A stretch of 64,000 nt of DNA, taken from positions 62,001 to 126,000 of the forward strand of contig JABLUY010000045.1 in the NCBI GenBank assembly GCA_013306675.1, written 5' to 3'. This document shows positions 10,161 through 20,652 of this stretch, one piece after another. A program made the position numbers and the translations under genes. Below the pieces are notes generated by a model. It had not been told where the DNA came from. It searched no databases and saw nothing but the letters and a program-made list of their open reading frames with translations. This DNA comes from Thraustochytrium sp. TN22. Taxonomy: Eukaryota; Sar; Bigyra; Thraustochytrida; Thraustochytriidae. The first letter of the stretch is position 1. Each line of letters opens with the position of its first letter.

Positions 10161-10319
10161 GGCGGCCTAGGTGCGAGGCGCCCGCTGCCTGTGCTGAGAG
10201 CGAGGGCGAGAGCGGGAGGGACCGACCGAGCGATTGAGCAGCACGCAAAGCCGGGGGAGGGAGAGAGGGGCGGGGGGGGAGCGCCTCACGCCCGCCGACC
10301 TGTCAGCCCAGCGGCCGGG

Positions 10320-10373
10320 CGCCGCGCCGCGCCGCGCCGCGCCGCGCCGCGCTGCGCCGCGCCGCGCTGCGCG
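10320..10373. repeat. CGCCG pentanucleotide array
   Basis: About ten tandem copies of a 5-bp unit (gcgcc/cgccg), with scattered gctgc variants that continue to about 10402. It lies in the presumed promoter region of the unknown gene to its left. Confidence 0.85.
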
Positions 10374-11446
10374 GTGGAGCGCCTCGCTGCGCTGCGCTGC
10401 GCCAAGCCACACGTGCCGAGCAGCACCTGCGCGGGCTGCCGCGATGCCGCTTTGGTCGCCGCGCTCCGCGTCTCCTCAGACTCTCCTGCTGGTCGGCCAC
10501 TGCCGCTTGCTTGCGTACCTGCTGCCAGCGCCACGCTTGTGCGCGCTTGTGCTATGCGCAGTGTTCCACTTGTGTTGTCCTTTCTCCGTGTGCCAGGTTG
10601 CGGAGACTGGTGCTCAGCTCAGCCAGCTGTTGCCTGCTGCTGCTTCCCGGCAAGCGGCCAGCAGCCAGCGCGAGCGGCCGGCGGCAGCCGCGGCGAGCTC
10701 GTGCGGAACCTTCAAGCTGCTCTGCAGCTCTGGTCCTGCTGTCGAGGCGTGAAGGCAGGCCAGGCGCGACCGTCGCGACGAACGTGGCCGGGCTTGGCAG
10801 ACTGCAGACAGACAGAGCCTCCCTCGCGTGTGATCCAGCAAGCGTTGCGTAGTGCAGTGGCGTGGCGTGGCGTGGTCGCCGTGGCCGAGCACCCCAGTGG
10901 GCTACTAGTAGCCTCCGGATTCGCTCGCCCGGCGCCGGCGGCAGGACTCGGAGAGCGGAACCGCGGCGCGCGGCGGCGCGTCGGTCTCCTCGTTCTCCTG
11001 TCTGTCTGTCGCCTCTCCGCGCCGCCGCCGGCGAGCCGCGAGCGCGCGTCCAGCGGCCAGCACTGACTCGGCTCAAGCGCCGAGCCGAGCGCGCCGCCGC
11101 CGACCGCTGCACGCAGGCCTGGCAGGGCCGCCGGCCGGGTCGGGTCAGTTTGGCTGCTGGCTGCCGGGCGCTACGCCAGCTGGGCGCGCGCCGCTTGCCG
11201 CCCGGCCGCCGCCGCCCGGCGCTGCCGCTCCAGCGCGCGGCGGCCACGGCGGCCTCGGCGGCCTCGGCGGCCGGCGCGGCTTGGGATTTGAACTTCGGGC
11301 GTGCGGCGGCGCGCGCGGATTTGAACGCGCGCGAGCGCGAGACCGCGCCTCGAGGCGAACTTGAAGAGGGCGGCGCGGCCGGGCCGGGAGACCTGGGAGG
11401 CAGACAGACCTCGCGGCGCGGCGCGGCCGCAGCGGCAGCGACGACG

Positions 11447-11530
11447 CGGCGCGGCGCGGCGCGGCTCGGCTCGGCTCGGCTCGGCTCGGCTCGGCGCAGA
11501 GCGGAGCGCGCGGAGCGGAGCGGAGCGGCG
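11447..11530. repeat. GGCGC/GGCTC/GGAGC pentanucleotide array
   Basis: A 5-bp tandem array whose unit drifts along its length: ggcgc, then six copies of ggctc, then ggagc units. The stepwise change of unit suggests expansion from successive variant units. Confidence 0.85.
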
Positions 11531-12047
11531 ACCGTTCTCCTGGCCCGCCGGTCGCAGCAGCAGGCAGCTGGCAGCTGGCTCAGCCTGGCTGCCGTGGCGG
11601 GCCCTGGCGGCGGAGAGGTGGCCAGCGCGCTTGCTGGGCTGGCGGAAGAAGGAAGGAGGGAAGGGAAGCAGGGGCTCGTTTTTGCCCGGGAGCTGCGTCG
11701 CTGGCGTCGCTGGCGGCGAGCGCGCGCTCTCTCTCTCGCTCTTTGCTCTCGCACTGCCGACGGCTTGGTCGCCGGAATGAGCCACCCCTGGAAGGCGCTC
11801 TTGCTGGCCGCCTCCGCGTCACGCTCTGGAGTCTCGTCCTTCTCATCCGAGCTCGGCGAGCTGGCGGCAGGTTAGCGGCAGCGCGTGAATTTGGCGCGTG
11901 CAGCGCGCAGCTCGCTTGCAAGGGGCGGTCGATTTGCCAAATTGACAGAGGCAGTCGCCGCGCGGCGGCGCAGCGCGTTTGTTTGCCGGGCCACGGTGGC
12001 TGGAGAAAGACCATCGCGGGAAAGCTTTGATTGACGCAAAATCTTCG

Positions 12048-14119
12048 TTATGGCAACAAGGCGGCCTTCCAGTCGTCGAGGAGCTGATAGGCGATCTCGA
12101 CGACGAGGACGCGGTGGGCGTCCTCAGCCTGCTTGGCGAGCTTGGTGACGACGGCGAAAAGGTTGTGCTCGAGAACGAGGTGCTCAAGGTCCTGGTGGTG
12201 CTCGCCGATGATTTTGAGGATCTTGAGGAGATTGATGCGGACCTCGGCCTTGGGGAAGCTGAGGCGCGCGACGAGCTCGGCCATGAAGAGGCCGGAGCGG
12301 CCGATGGCCTCAGAGAGCCTGGCGGAACGCGTGAGCATGAGCAGGAGCTCTTTGACGTAGTTCTCAAAAGCACCGCCCTGCGCGGACTGGAAGAGCGTGA
12401 CGAGGCATTGCAGGGAGCGTGGCCGGAGCACGGCGCGCTCGACCTCGGGGCTGGCGTGTGTGAGCCAGGCGCCGAGCGAGATGAGCGCCTTCTCCTGCCA
12501 GAAGACGTCGCCGGACACGAGCAGGTCAAGGTAAAACTCGAGCGCCTCGCAGCGCCAGAGCTGGTCGCGCGTGAGGTCGGAGGTGTGCGCGAAGTCGGTG
12601 AGGATCTGCAGCGCGAAGGTTTTCACCGGGCTGCGCGTCGCGACAGCGTCCATCAGGTAAGGAATGATGCCGGAGATGGCGGCCTGCTCCTGGCGCGAGC
12701 GGCTCAGCCGGCACAGGTAGAACATGGCGAGCATGACGAGGTTCTGGATCTCCTTGACGAGCTGCTCCTGCGAGGCGCTGAGCAGGCGGCCCGGCACGAA
12801 GGAGTTGTTGCGCCGCCGCCGCCCCGGCCCGTTGCCAATGGGGCTGCCGCCACCGTGGCCACCGTGGCCGCCGCCGTCGCCCGCGCCGCCTCGCTTGGGC
12901 GAGCCGCCGGCCTTGGCGCGGGCCAGCTTGCTCATGGAGGAGCAGTAGGCCAAAAAGGGCACAAGCGTGGGGATGGCGCCAGCCGCCTCGAGCGCGTCCA
13001 AGACCGAGGGTTCCATGGTGAGGTTCTTGATGCACTTGAGCAGCGTCTTGATCAGCGGGCCGATCTCCTCCTCGCCGAGCGCCACGTTCCCAGAGCGGCC
13101 CACGTCGGGCGTCTCGGGGCGCGGCGCGGCCGACCCGCGGCCGCTCGTCAGATGGCCCAGGGAGGCGGGCTGGAAGAAGGGCGCCTCGAGCGCCAGCGTG
13201 CGCAGCATCCCCTCCAGCACGGAGGTGTCGGCGAAGTGCTGCTTGACGACGCTGTCACCGTGCGAGAAGACGAGCAGCGTCTCGCAAATGTCCATGATGA
13301 GGCTGGACGCCTCGAAACCTAGTTTCGCGCACTCCGCCTCGCCGCGCGGGCTGCGGCAGTGCTCCAGGAGCGCGACGAGCTGGCGCAGGACGCCTTCCTT
13401 GGCGAAGAGCCGGCAAAAGTCGTTCTTGGGGATGGTGCCGCGGCCCGAGCCTAGCGCGCTGAGGTCGAAGACGCGCTTGATGCCCTCCACCGCGACGCAG
13501 GCCAGCGCGATGTCCGGCACCTGCTGCTGGCCCACGCCGAGCGCCGCGCGGAAGTGCGCCGTCTCCGGTGTCTCCTCTGGCGTCGCGTAGCACGGCACCA
13601 GCAGGCCTGCCAGCACGGGCAGGCCGCCGCACGCCACGAACATCTGCAGCGTGACGCCGCTGGTCTTGAGGAACTGCCGCACGAGCGAAGCCGCCTGCAA
13701 CCGGATGGGCCGGCTCACGGACGGACGGCAGAACTTGGCAACGATGGGCACAAGGCCCGCCAGCGAGAGCAGCTCCTGGAACTCGCGGTCATTCTCGATG
13801 ATCTGGCCCACCACCTTGAGCACCGCGTGGAGCACCTTGGTGTTGGACATCTCAAGCATGTCCATGATGGGGATGACGCCGTGGTGCGTCAGCAGCGTGC
13901 GCCGCTGCGCCGGCTGCTCGCGGAAGAGCGTCGTCAGCTTCGCGCACGCGCTCAGCACCACCTCGTCGTCCTGGTCTGGCCGCAGCAGCGAGATGAGCTT
14001 CTCTACTTGCTGCGAGTGCCGCGCCTCCAGGGAACGCCCGGCGTCCTCCACAAAGTCGCGCTCGTCGTCCGCATCCTCGAAAAACTCGTCCAGAAATGGG
14101 TCCGCAGGCTCCTCCTCCT

Positions 14120-14162
<43 letters not shown>

Positions 14163-16076
14163 ACCACCATACAGGGCGCCGGACTTGCCGCTGCCAGGGC
14201 CGCCCTCGCCGTCCTGAGCCACCGTCATCCGGCGCCGTAGCACCTCCAGCACATCCGAGCCGGCCGTGTCGGTGCGCGACGAGAGCGACCGCGAGCTCTC
14301 GCCCATGCCACCGCCCACGCCAATGTCCATGAAGTCCTCCTCGGCGTCCTCGTCCTCGCGAAAGCGCGCCAGCCGCGACTCCAGGTTCTGCGTGCCCTGC
14401 TCGCGCGAAGGCTTGAGCTCCTGCGCCAGCGGCTTCACGTCCGCGTCCTCGCCAAAGGCGCCGTCCAGGTCGTCCATATCCACGTCGCCCACGCCCGCGC
14501 CCACGCCCACGCCCAGGTCTCCGGCCTGGGCCTGCCCGCGCACGCTCGACATCTTGCCACTGTTGCGGCTGCCCATCATGGCGCGGAACTGTTCGCGCAG
14601 CTTCTGGCCCACGGCCGGGTCCTCCACGTCGTCGAAGCCAAAGTCCAGCTCGTCCGAGTCGTCATCCTCGTCGTCCTCATCCTCATCCTCGTCGCGCGCG
14701 TCGCCGCCCTCGTGCGACGCGCGACGGGCCACAGCCCCTGGTTTGGCCTCCGGGTCGCGTCGCGAGCGCTGGCGCTCCCGCCCGCGACTCGCAGCGGCGC
14801 GTAGGTCGCTCTGGTCCCACTTGCTCCAGTCCTCATCGCCCGCATCGTCCCCCGCGCCGCCCTGGTCCTCCCGCTGCGACTGTCTGCGCTCCGTCTCGGC
14901 CTGTGCCGCCGCGAAGCCGGCGGCGCGCTGCGCTTCCGACAGCTTGATGGTATTCATGACGGACTTGCGCCAACGCGAGCGCTCCTCGGAGACGCGCTTC
15001 GAGGCGCGGCTCAGGCGCTTGCTCGTGCGCCGGCGCGCCTTGGCCGCCTCGTCATCCTCCTCGTCATCGTCCAAGAGGCCCAGGTCATCGCCGGCGGCGG
15101 CCGCTGCGCCGTCCACGCCAGCCTCGTCGCCGCCAACGGCGTCGAGGGCAGCGTCCAGGTCCAAATCGTCGCCCGCGGCACCCGCCGCGAGCAGATCTTC
15201 GGCACCGTCGCTCGAGATGGCCCCGGCCTCGTCCAGGTCCTCCGTAAACTGTTTCTCCGACACGCCGCGAGTCTTTTGCACCCAGCGGTGGCGCAGCAGG
15301 TCCTTGGCGGTGCTGCGGAGGCGCGGCTCCTTCTTGAAGCACAGCAGGAGGAACTCGCGCAGCGCCGGGCTCAAGCCCTCGGGCAGGGGCGGGTGCTCGT
15401 CCTGAACGATGCGATAGAGCGCCGCCATGGGCGGGCTGTCAAAGTATGGAGGCTTGAGCGTGAGCAGCTCGATGATGGTGCAGCCGACGCTCCAAATGTC
15501 GCACGCTGTCGTTGGGCCCGAGATCTCGATGATCTCCGGCGCCATCCAGTACGGCGTGCCCACCACATCGTTGCTCTGCGCCGACGTGTGCGTGGCAACG
15601 CCAAAGTCTGCCAGCTTCACCAAGCCCTGCTTGGTTGTCAAGATGTTGGCGCCCTTGATGTCGCGGTGGATTACGCCCTGGTCGTGCAGGTAAGCCAGGC
15701 CGTTGAGCACCTGCCGAATATAGAGCGCGCACAGGCTCTGCGAGAGCGCGCCAAAGAGCTTGAGGTTGCGCGCCAGCGACCCGTTCTCCATGTACTCGAG
15801 AATAATGTGCAGGTGGTCATGCGTGCGCACCGTATCAATGTACTTGACAATGTTGGGGTGGTCCAGCTTCTTGAGCAGCGAGACCTCCTCCTCGATCAGC
15901 CGCAGGCTGTCCTTGTTCAGGTTCCGCAGCCCAATGCGCTTCACCGCCACCGTCTCGCCCGTTTCCGAGTTGCGGCACGCGAACACCGTGCCGAAGCCGC
16001 CTCGCCCGATCTCCTCTCCCAGCGTGTACTTTTCGCTGATCTTTTGCCCCGGCCGCGACCCGCCATGGTGCACCAT
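12048..16076 (-). CDS. STE11-type kinase with Armadillo-like tail (MAP3K-epsilon/Cdc7/SepA-like)
   Basis: A 1342-residue Ser/Thr kinase. The N-terminal kinase domain (about 16-275) is complete: Gly loop GRGGFG (24-29), Lys46 in VAVK, HRD at 137-139 within VIHRDIKGANIL, DFG at 157-159 and the activation segment VVGTPYWMAPE. This combination and the position at the very N-terminus match plant MAP3K-epsilon, Dictyostelium SepA and yeast Cdc7, which act in septation and cell-division signalling. Residues 275-700 are acidic, Ser/Arg-rich and disordered, with a glycine run from a GCC/ACC repeat near 14130-14170. Residues 700-1335 form an Armadillo/HEAT-like helical array (for example LLTHHGVIPIMDMLEMSN), as in the plant and amoebal relatives. 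All catalytic residues are present. The role in cytokinesis is inferred from the family. Confidence 0.92.
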
Positions 16077-16818
16077 GTTCTCTCTCTCTCTCTCTCGCGC
16101 GCGCGCGCACGATCTTCGTTAGCCTTGTTTGTTGTGCTCTCCCGCCAGCCCGGCGGCCCGTTCGAAAAAGAAAGCACGCCCGGCAGGCAGGCAGGCCAGG
16201 CCAGGCCGCCCGCCCCGCGGCCGCCGCTTCTCTCCTCTCCGCCAGCGCCCGCGCCAGCGCCTGCGCGCCGCGCGCCGGTGCGCGCCCGCCTTCGCCCGCG
16301 CGCCCCCGCCCGCGCGCCCGCCGGCCCGCGCGCGCGCGCCGCCCGCGGCCCTGCCGCCCTGGCCGCGCACCGGCGCGGGGCGGGCAACCCGGCAACGGGC
16401 TTTGCTGCGCAAGTTCAATTTGAACACTGCAAGGCGGCTTCGAGCGCGCGATAGGCCACTTGGCGCGCCGCCCGGGCCCGCCTGCCCCCCGGCCGGCCGG
16501 CGCCGCCTGCCTGCGCGCGGCGGCCGCGGGGGCGCGCGGCGACTCCGCGCCGGTCGGCGGCGACCTCGCACCGCCGCGAGGGCTCGACCGAGTCGGCGCG
16601 GCTCGAGGTGGTGGGCCGACGGCTGACGACGCTGACGCATCGCCGGTGAGAGAGAGAGGCGAGTCAGCGGGCGCCGGCAGAGAGAGACCGAGGAGACCTC
16701 GCTGCGCTGCGCTGCGCTGCGCTGCGCTGCGCTGCGCTGCGCTGCGCGGCCTGGCCGGGCGAGGAGGCGCGCGCGAGGTCTTCTGCGGAGCTGGCTGTCA
16801 GAAGCGCAAGCGTACGCG
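16077..16818. other. Shared 5' region of kinase and membrane-protein genes
   Basis: About 740 bases between divergent genes. It has a (ct)n(cg)n microsatellite at 16078-16110 right at the kinase start and a 5-bp array at 16701-16747. Otherwise it is GC-rich, with no recognised element. Confidence 0.55.
16701..16747. repeat. GCTGC pentanucleotide array
   Basis: Nine near-perfect tandem copies of gctgc, ending about 70 bases before the start codon of the membrane-protein gene. Confidence 0.9.
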
Positions 16819-17484
16819 ATGGCTGCGCACGAGGGCTCCTGCTGCGAGCCGCTCAAGCCGCTGCGCAGCGGCAGCGGCAGCGACGGTACGTGCGGCAGCT
16901 ACAGCCGCGCCATCGATGCCAGCAAGTCCGCGCGGAGCAATGACATGGACGTGGCGCGCAGGGGCCTGCGCTTCGTGCTAGATGGCATCAAGGAGGCGAC
17001 CTTGAGCACGGTCTCGCTCAAGCAGGACGTGCAGCGAGCCTGGTCGGAGCAGCACGTGAGCATGGCGGCGTGCCGCCGTCGCGGCTGTTGCGAGGCACTC
17101 ATCTGGAGCAACTTCCTCCTGCTCGTGCCGGCGTCGCTCTACCTGGTCAACGGCTTCACGCTGGCGTCCTGCACGGTCATGCTGAGCGCCACCATGTCCT
17201 GGCTCTATCACCTGCACCACGAGACCGTGCATTGGCACCTCGTCGCAGACAAGGCCGCTGCCGTCCTGGCCTTTGGGAGTACTGTGCCTTCGATCGTCCC
17301 GAGCATGACATGGGCGGGTCTGGTCTTTGCTGCTTTTCTCGTCTGCCTTGCGTTCTGGTTCAAGCACCATCAGGAGGAGAACTACCAGGTCTATCACTCG
17401 CTCTGGCACTTTAGCATTTGGGTTGGCCAGCTCTTCCTCACCTCGCATTTGCCCTGGGGCCCCTTGGCCGCACTGTGGCCGTGA
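16819..17484 (+). CDS. Small polytopic membrane protein, CREST-superfamily-like
   Basis: A 221-residue protein with a soluble N-terminus of about 90 residues, rich in Ser/Cys/Gly, then five or six hydrophobic segments (about 93-112, 116-132, 145-160, 164-182, 197-218). The membrane part places Ser127 and His131 at the end of one helix (TMSWLYHLHH), Asp144 at the start of the next (VADKAA) and an HxxxH pair, His193/His197 (YHSLWHF), near the C-terminus. This Ser-His, Asp, HxxxH order is the signature of the CREST hydrolase superfamily (alkaline ceramidases, Per1/PGAP3, the TMEM8/myomaker group), where these residues bind zinc and hydrolyse lipid amides or esters. The motif order is seen; enzymatic activity is inference. 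It is shorter than most CREST members, so one helix may be missing or lie in an unrecognised upstream exon. Confidence 0.6.
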   Translation: MAAHEGSCCEPLKPLRSGSGSDGTCGSYSRAIDASKSARSNDMDVARRGLRFVLDGIKEATLSTVSLKQDVQRAWSEQHVSMAACRRRGCCEALIWSNFLLLVPASLYLVNGFTLASCTVMLSATMSWLYHLHHETVHWHLVADKAAAVLAFGSTVPSIVPSMTWAGLVFAAFLVCLAFWFKHHQEENYQVYHSLWHFSIWVGQLFLTSHLPWGPLAALWP

Positions 17485-18125
17485 CCTGGCGCCGTCCAAA
17501 TGCCATGTGCGCCCCTGCGCAGCGCAGGAAAGACACGAGTCAGACACGAGAGCACGAGTGTGGCCGTGTCTGGGAGGACGGTACTGGTATGATAATAAGT
17601 TTCAATAAAGGAAAGAACCTCCTCGGGCCGCCTGCGTCGCTGTCTGCCTGTGCTCATCGAACAGGCCTGGCCGTCACGTACTTTACAAGCATGCTTGCAG
17701 ACGACGAGCACACGAACTCCACATTTTTCACGTCGCCTACGGCGTTGCTGTCTGCCGACTCCCGGCCATCACGCAAGCACGCTTGCAGGAAACACATCTC
17801 CCCTCCGTCGCCCGGACTCCTCCTGCCGCGTGCGCCTTTTCGTGGCCCGCTCCACCGTCTCGAAGCCTGACTGTGAGCCTGGCTGACTGCGAGTCCGGGT
17901 CCGAGTCGCGGACGTTGGGCCCCAGGGCAGCGGCAAGTGCGCTATCCCACCTTTAACGCATTGGCGCGGGCGAAGGTGCTACTTGCGGCTGCAAGCGGCA
18001 GCGCAAGTTTCGAGAAGCCGCGCGCGACGGTTGCCCGGCCGGTGGCGCGGCGCCCGGCGCGCTCGAATAGAATCACTACTCCGTGCGCGCGGGCAGACGA
18101 CAGCAGCCCGGCGTGCGCGCGGAGA

Positions 18126-18156
<31 letters not shown>

Positions 18157-18344
18157 GCAGCAGCGGCGGCGGCGGCGCGCGACGGCAGGGCGGAGCGGCG
18201 CGCGTGGGGATCGCGCACCGACGGCCATCGGCGATCGCCCGCTCCCGTTAGAGCGGCAGCAGCAGCAGCAGCGGCAGCAGCAGCAGCAGCAGCGGCGGCG
18301 GCAGTAGCGCGCGCGCGCGCGCGAGCGGCAGACAGGCAAGCAAG
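17485..18344. other. Intergenic and 5' region of CCT2
   Basis: 860 bases. They start with the 3' UTR of the membrane protein, including a poly(A)-type signal, and end with the CCT2 5' region, which has (ggc)n at 18127-18180 and (cag)n with gcggcggc at 18252-18305. No further gene was recognised. Confidence 0.55.
17604..17609 (+). terminator. Possible AATAAA polyadenylation signal
   Basis: The hexamer aataaa lies 120 bases after the stop codon of the membrane-protein gene, in a locally AT-richer stretch. It is one of few such hexamers in this GC-rich window. Whether the organism uses this signal is not known. Confidence 0.45.
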
Positions 18345-20047
18345 ATGGCGGACCCGAACAGCGTGCTGAGCGCGGAGTCGATGATCGACAAGGGTGAGAA
18401 CTCGCGCATGAGCTCGTTCGTGGGCGCGATCGCCATTAGCGACCTGGTCAAGTCGACGCTGGGCCCCAAGGGCATGGACAAGATTCTGCAGAGCATGACG
18501 AACCCGGACTCGATGAACATCACAAACGACGGTACGTAGAAATGATTTGGCCGGAGGGAGAGAACAGGAAAGGGGGAAAGAAAGAAAGAAAGAGGAAGAA
18601 AAGGAACGATGGCTGACGAGCGAGTGTTGGCACGCACGCACGCAAAACAGGGGCGACGATCCTGAGCGCGATCCACATCGACAATCCGGCGGCCAAGGTG
18701 CTCGTGGACATGAGCCGGTCACAGGATGACGAGGTGGGCGACGGCACGACGTCTGTGGTGGTGCTGGCCGGCGAGCTGCTGCGCGAGGCGGAGCAGCTCA
18801 TCCACCAGCGCGTGCACCCGATGACGATCTGCGACGGTTGGCGGCTGGCCGTGGCGGCTGCGCGCAAGGCGCTTGCGGACAGCGCGGTGGACCACGGGAG
18901 CGACCAGGAGGCCTTCCGTGCGGACCTGCTCAACATCGCGCGCACGACGCTCTCGAGCAAGCTGCTGAACAAGGACAAGGACCGCTTCGCGAACCTGGCC
19001 GTGGACGCGGTGCTGCGGCTTGGCGGCAGCACGGACCTGAACCTGATCCAGGTCATCAAGGTGCCGGGCGGCAGCCTTGAGCAGTCGTTTTTGGACGAGG
19101 GCTTTCTGGCCGACCTTAAGATCGGCGTCGGGCAGCCCAAGCGCGTGGAGAACGCCAAGATTATGGTCGCGAACACGCCCATGGACACGGACAAGGTGAA
19201 GATCTACGGGTCGCGCGTCAAGGTGGACTCGATGGACGCGGTCGCGGAGATCGAGGAGGCCGAGAAGCAGAAGATGAAGGCCAAGGTGGACAAGATTCTC
19301 AAGTCCGGCTGCACCGTCTTCATCAACCGCCAGCTCGTCTACGACTGGCCGGCCTCGCTCTTCGCGGAGGCGGGCGTCATGTGCATTGAGCACGCCGACT
19401 TCGATGGCGTCGAGCGCCTGTCCACCGTCACGGGCGCCGAGCTCACCTCGACCTTTGACAGCCCCGAGGCCATCCAGCTGGGCCATGCCGACCTCATCCA
19501 GGAGACTATGATCGGCGAGAAGCGCTTCATCAAGTTCTCTGGCGTGCAGAGTGGCAAGGCCTGCACCGTCGTGCTGCGCGGCGCCTCCACGCACGTGCTC
19601 GACGAGGCCGAGCGCTCCCTGCACGACGCCGTCGCCGTGCTCTCGCAGACCGTCAAGGAGTCGCGCGTCACGCTCGGCGGCGGCTGCGCCGAGATGCTCA
19701 TGGCCAAGGCCGTCGACGAGATCACCCCGACCATCTCTGGCAAGAAGGCGCTCGCCGTCGAGGCCTTCGCCAAGGCGCTGCGCACCCTGCCGGCCACCAT
19801 CGCCGACAACGGTGGCTACGACTCCGCCGATCTCGTTAGCCAGCTTCGCGTCGCGCACCACGAGGGCCAGTCCACCGTGGGCCTCAACATGAACGACGGC
19901 ACCATTGGTGACATGCGCGAGCTCGGCATCTTTGAGAGCTTCAAGGCCAAGGAGCATGTGCTCCTCGCGGCCGCCGAGGCCAGCGAGGCCCTCCTCCGTG
20001 TCGACTCCACCATTCGCGCCGCGCCTCGCCAGCGCGACGCCTATTGA
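18345..20047 (+). CDS. CCT2: T-complex protein 1 subunit beta (CCT2), two exons
   Basis: Beta subunit of the cytosolic TRiC/CCT chaperonin, which folds actin, tubulin and WD40 proteins using ATP. Exon 1 is 18345-18531 and exon 2 is 18651-20047; the 119-bp intron (18532-18650) starts gtacgt, ends acag and splits a glycine codon in phase 1, restoring the conserved TNDGATIL. The product is 527 residues, close to the family's about 535. Group II chaperonin motifs are intact: [27 protein letters not shown] (ATP site with catalytic Asp), the beta-specific [27 protein letters not shown], and a C-terminal [11 protein letters not shown]. The start follows a CAG/GC repeat and is supported by homology (MADPNSVLS). 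Expression is probably constitutive. Confidence 0.97.
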
Positions 20048-20652
20048 GTGAGTTGTCTTGCTCTACGTGCGTATGTGCGTGCATGCGCTGCCTAAGATTT
20101 GCGCATGCGAACGTTGCGGGCGCGTGTGCGTAAAGTCGTAGATTGCTTCGTACTTACATACCAAAGAAAATCCGTTCTGGCTTGTGCGTGACGAAGGCAG
20201 ACAGAGACGGGCAGAGAATGCTGCTTTGGGGGCGGGAGAGCATCCACCGCATTCAGACGGCGCCTAGCTACGAGCCGCCACCTGAGAAGCTTGTACTCTT
20301 TGCTGCCTGTAGACCATCATCCCGGCGGCATGTCTTGTCTGTCTTGTCCGCAAGAATATCTTGTTTGCAAGCAAGCATTTCTTGTTGCAAGCAAGCATTT
20401 CTTGTTTGCAAGCAATTCTTGTTTGCAAGCAATTCTTGTTTGCAAGCAATTCTTGTTTGCAAGCAATTCTTGTTTGCACCCTCGCGCGGCGCGAGGTGCA
20501 CGTGGTCATGACGACTTCGTCTTTTACGTTCTTTTCCTCTTCTCATTTCTTCCCTTTACTTCCTTCCAAGATGAAGCTCCACTCTGCCAAGCCACATACA
20601 TCCAAGAGGTTACTGGAGTCACATGTTGGCTGGATCTCATGGTCTTTTCTAT
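20048..20652. other. Intergenic between convergent CCT2 and RDD-protein genes
   Basis: About 600 bases of 3' flank from both genes, noticeably less GC-rich than the surroundings, with a tandem repeat in the middle (20345-20478) and a T/C-rich tract near 20520-20565. No gene was seen. Confidence 0.6.
20345..20478. repeat. 17-21 bp tandem repeat (cttgtttgcaagcaatt)
   Basis: Two longer units ending gcattt are followed by four nearly identical 17-bp units cttgtttgcaagcaatt and a truncated copy. Each unit contains the short self-complementary core ttgcaa flanked by ttgt/agcaa, so a transcript could form a series of small hairpins. Confidence 0.85.

Larger units (their letters stand above)
10161..12047. 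other. Repeat-rich intergenic region
   Basis: Nearly 1.9 kb between the start of the unknown gene on the left and the stop of the MAP3K gene on the right, both on the minus strand. It is extremely GC-rich, with pentanucleotide arrays at 10320-10373 and 11447-11530 and a (ct)n/(gc) tract near 11720-11760. Frames are open in many phases here only because stop codons are rare in this composition; none resembles a protein family. Confidence 0.6.

Noticed and set aside
10552-11875. Overlapping 300-400-residue frames between the unknown gene and the MAP3K
   Set aside because: Arg/Ala-rich low-complexity on both strands over pentanucleotide arrays; no start context or domain supports a gene.
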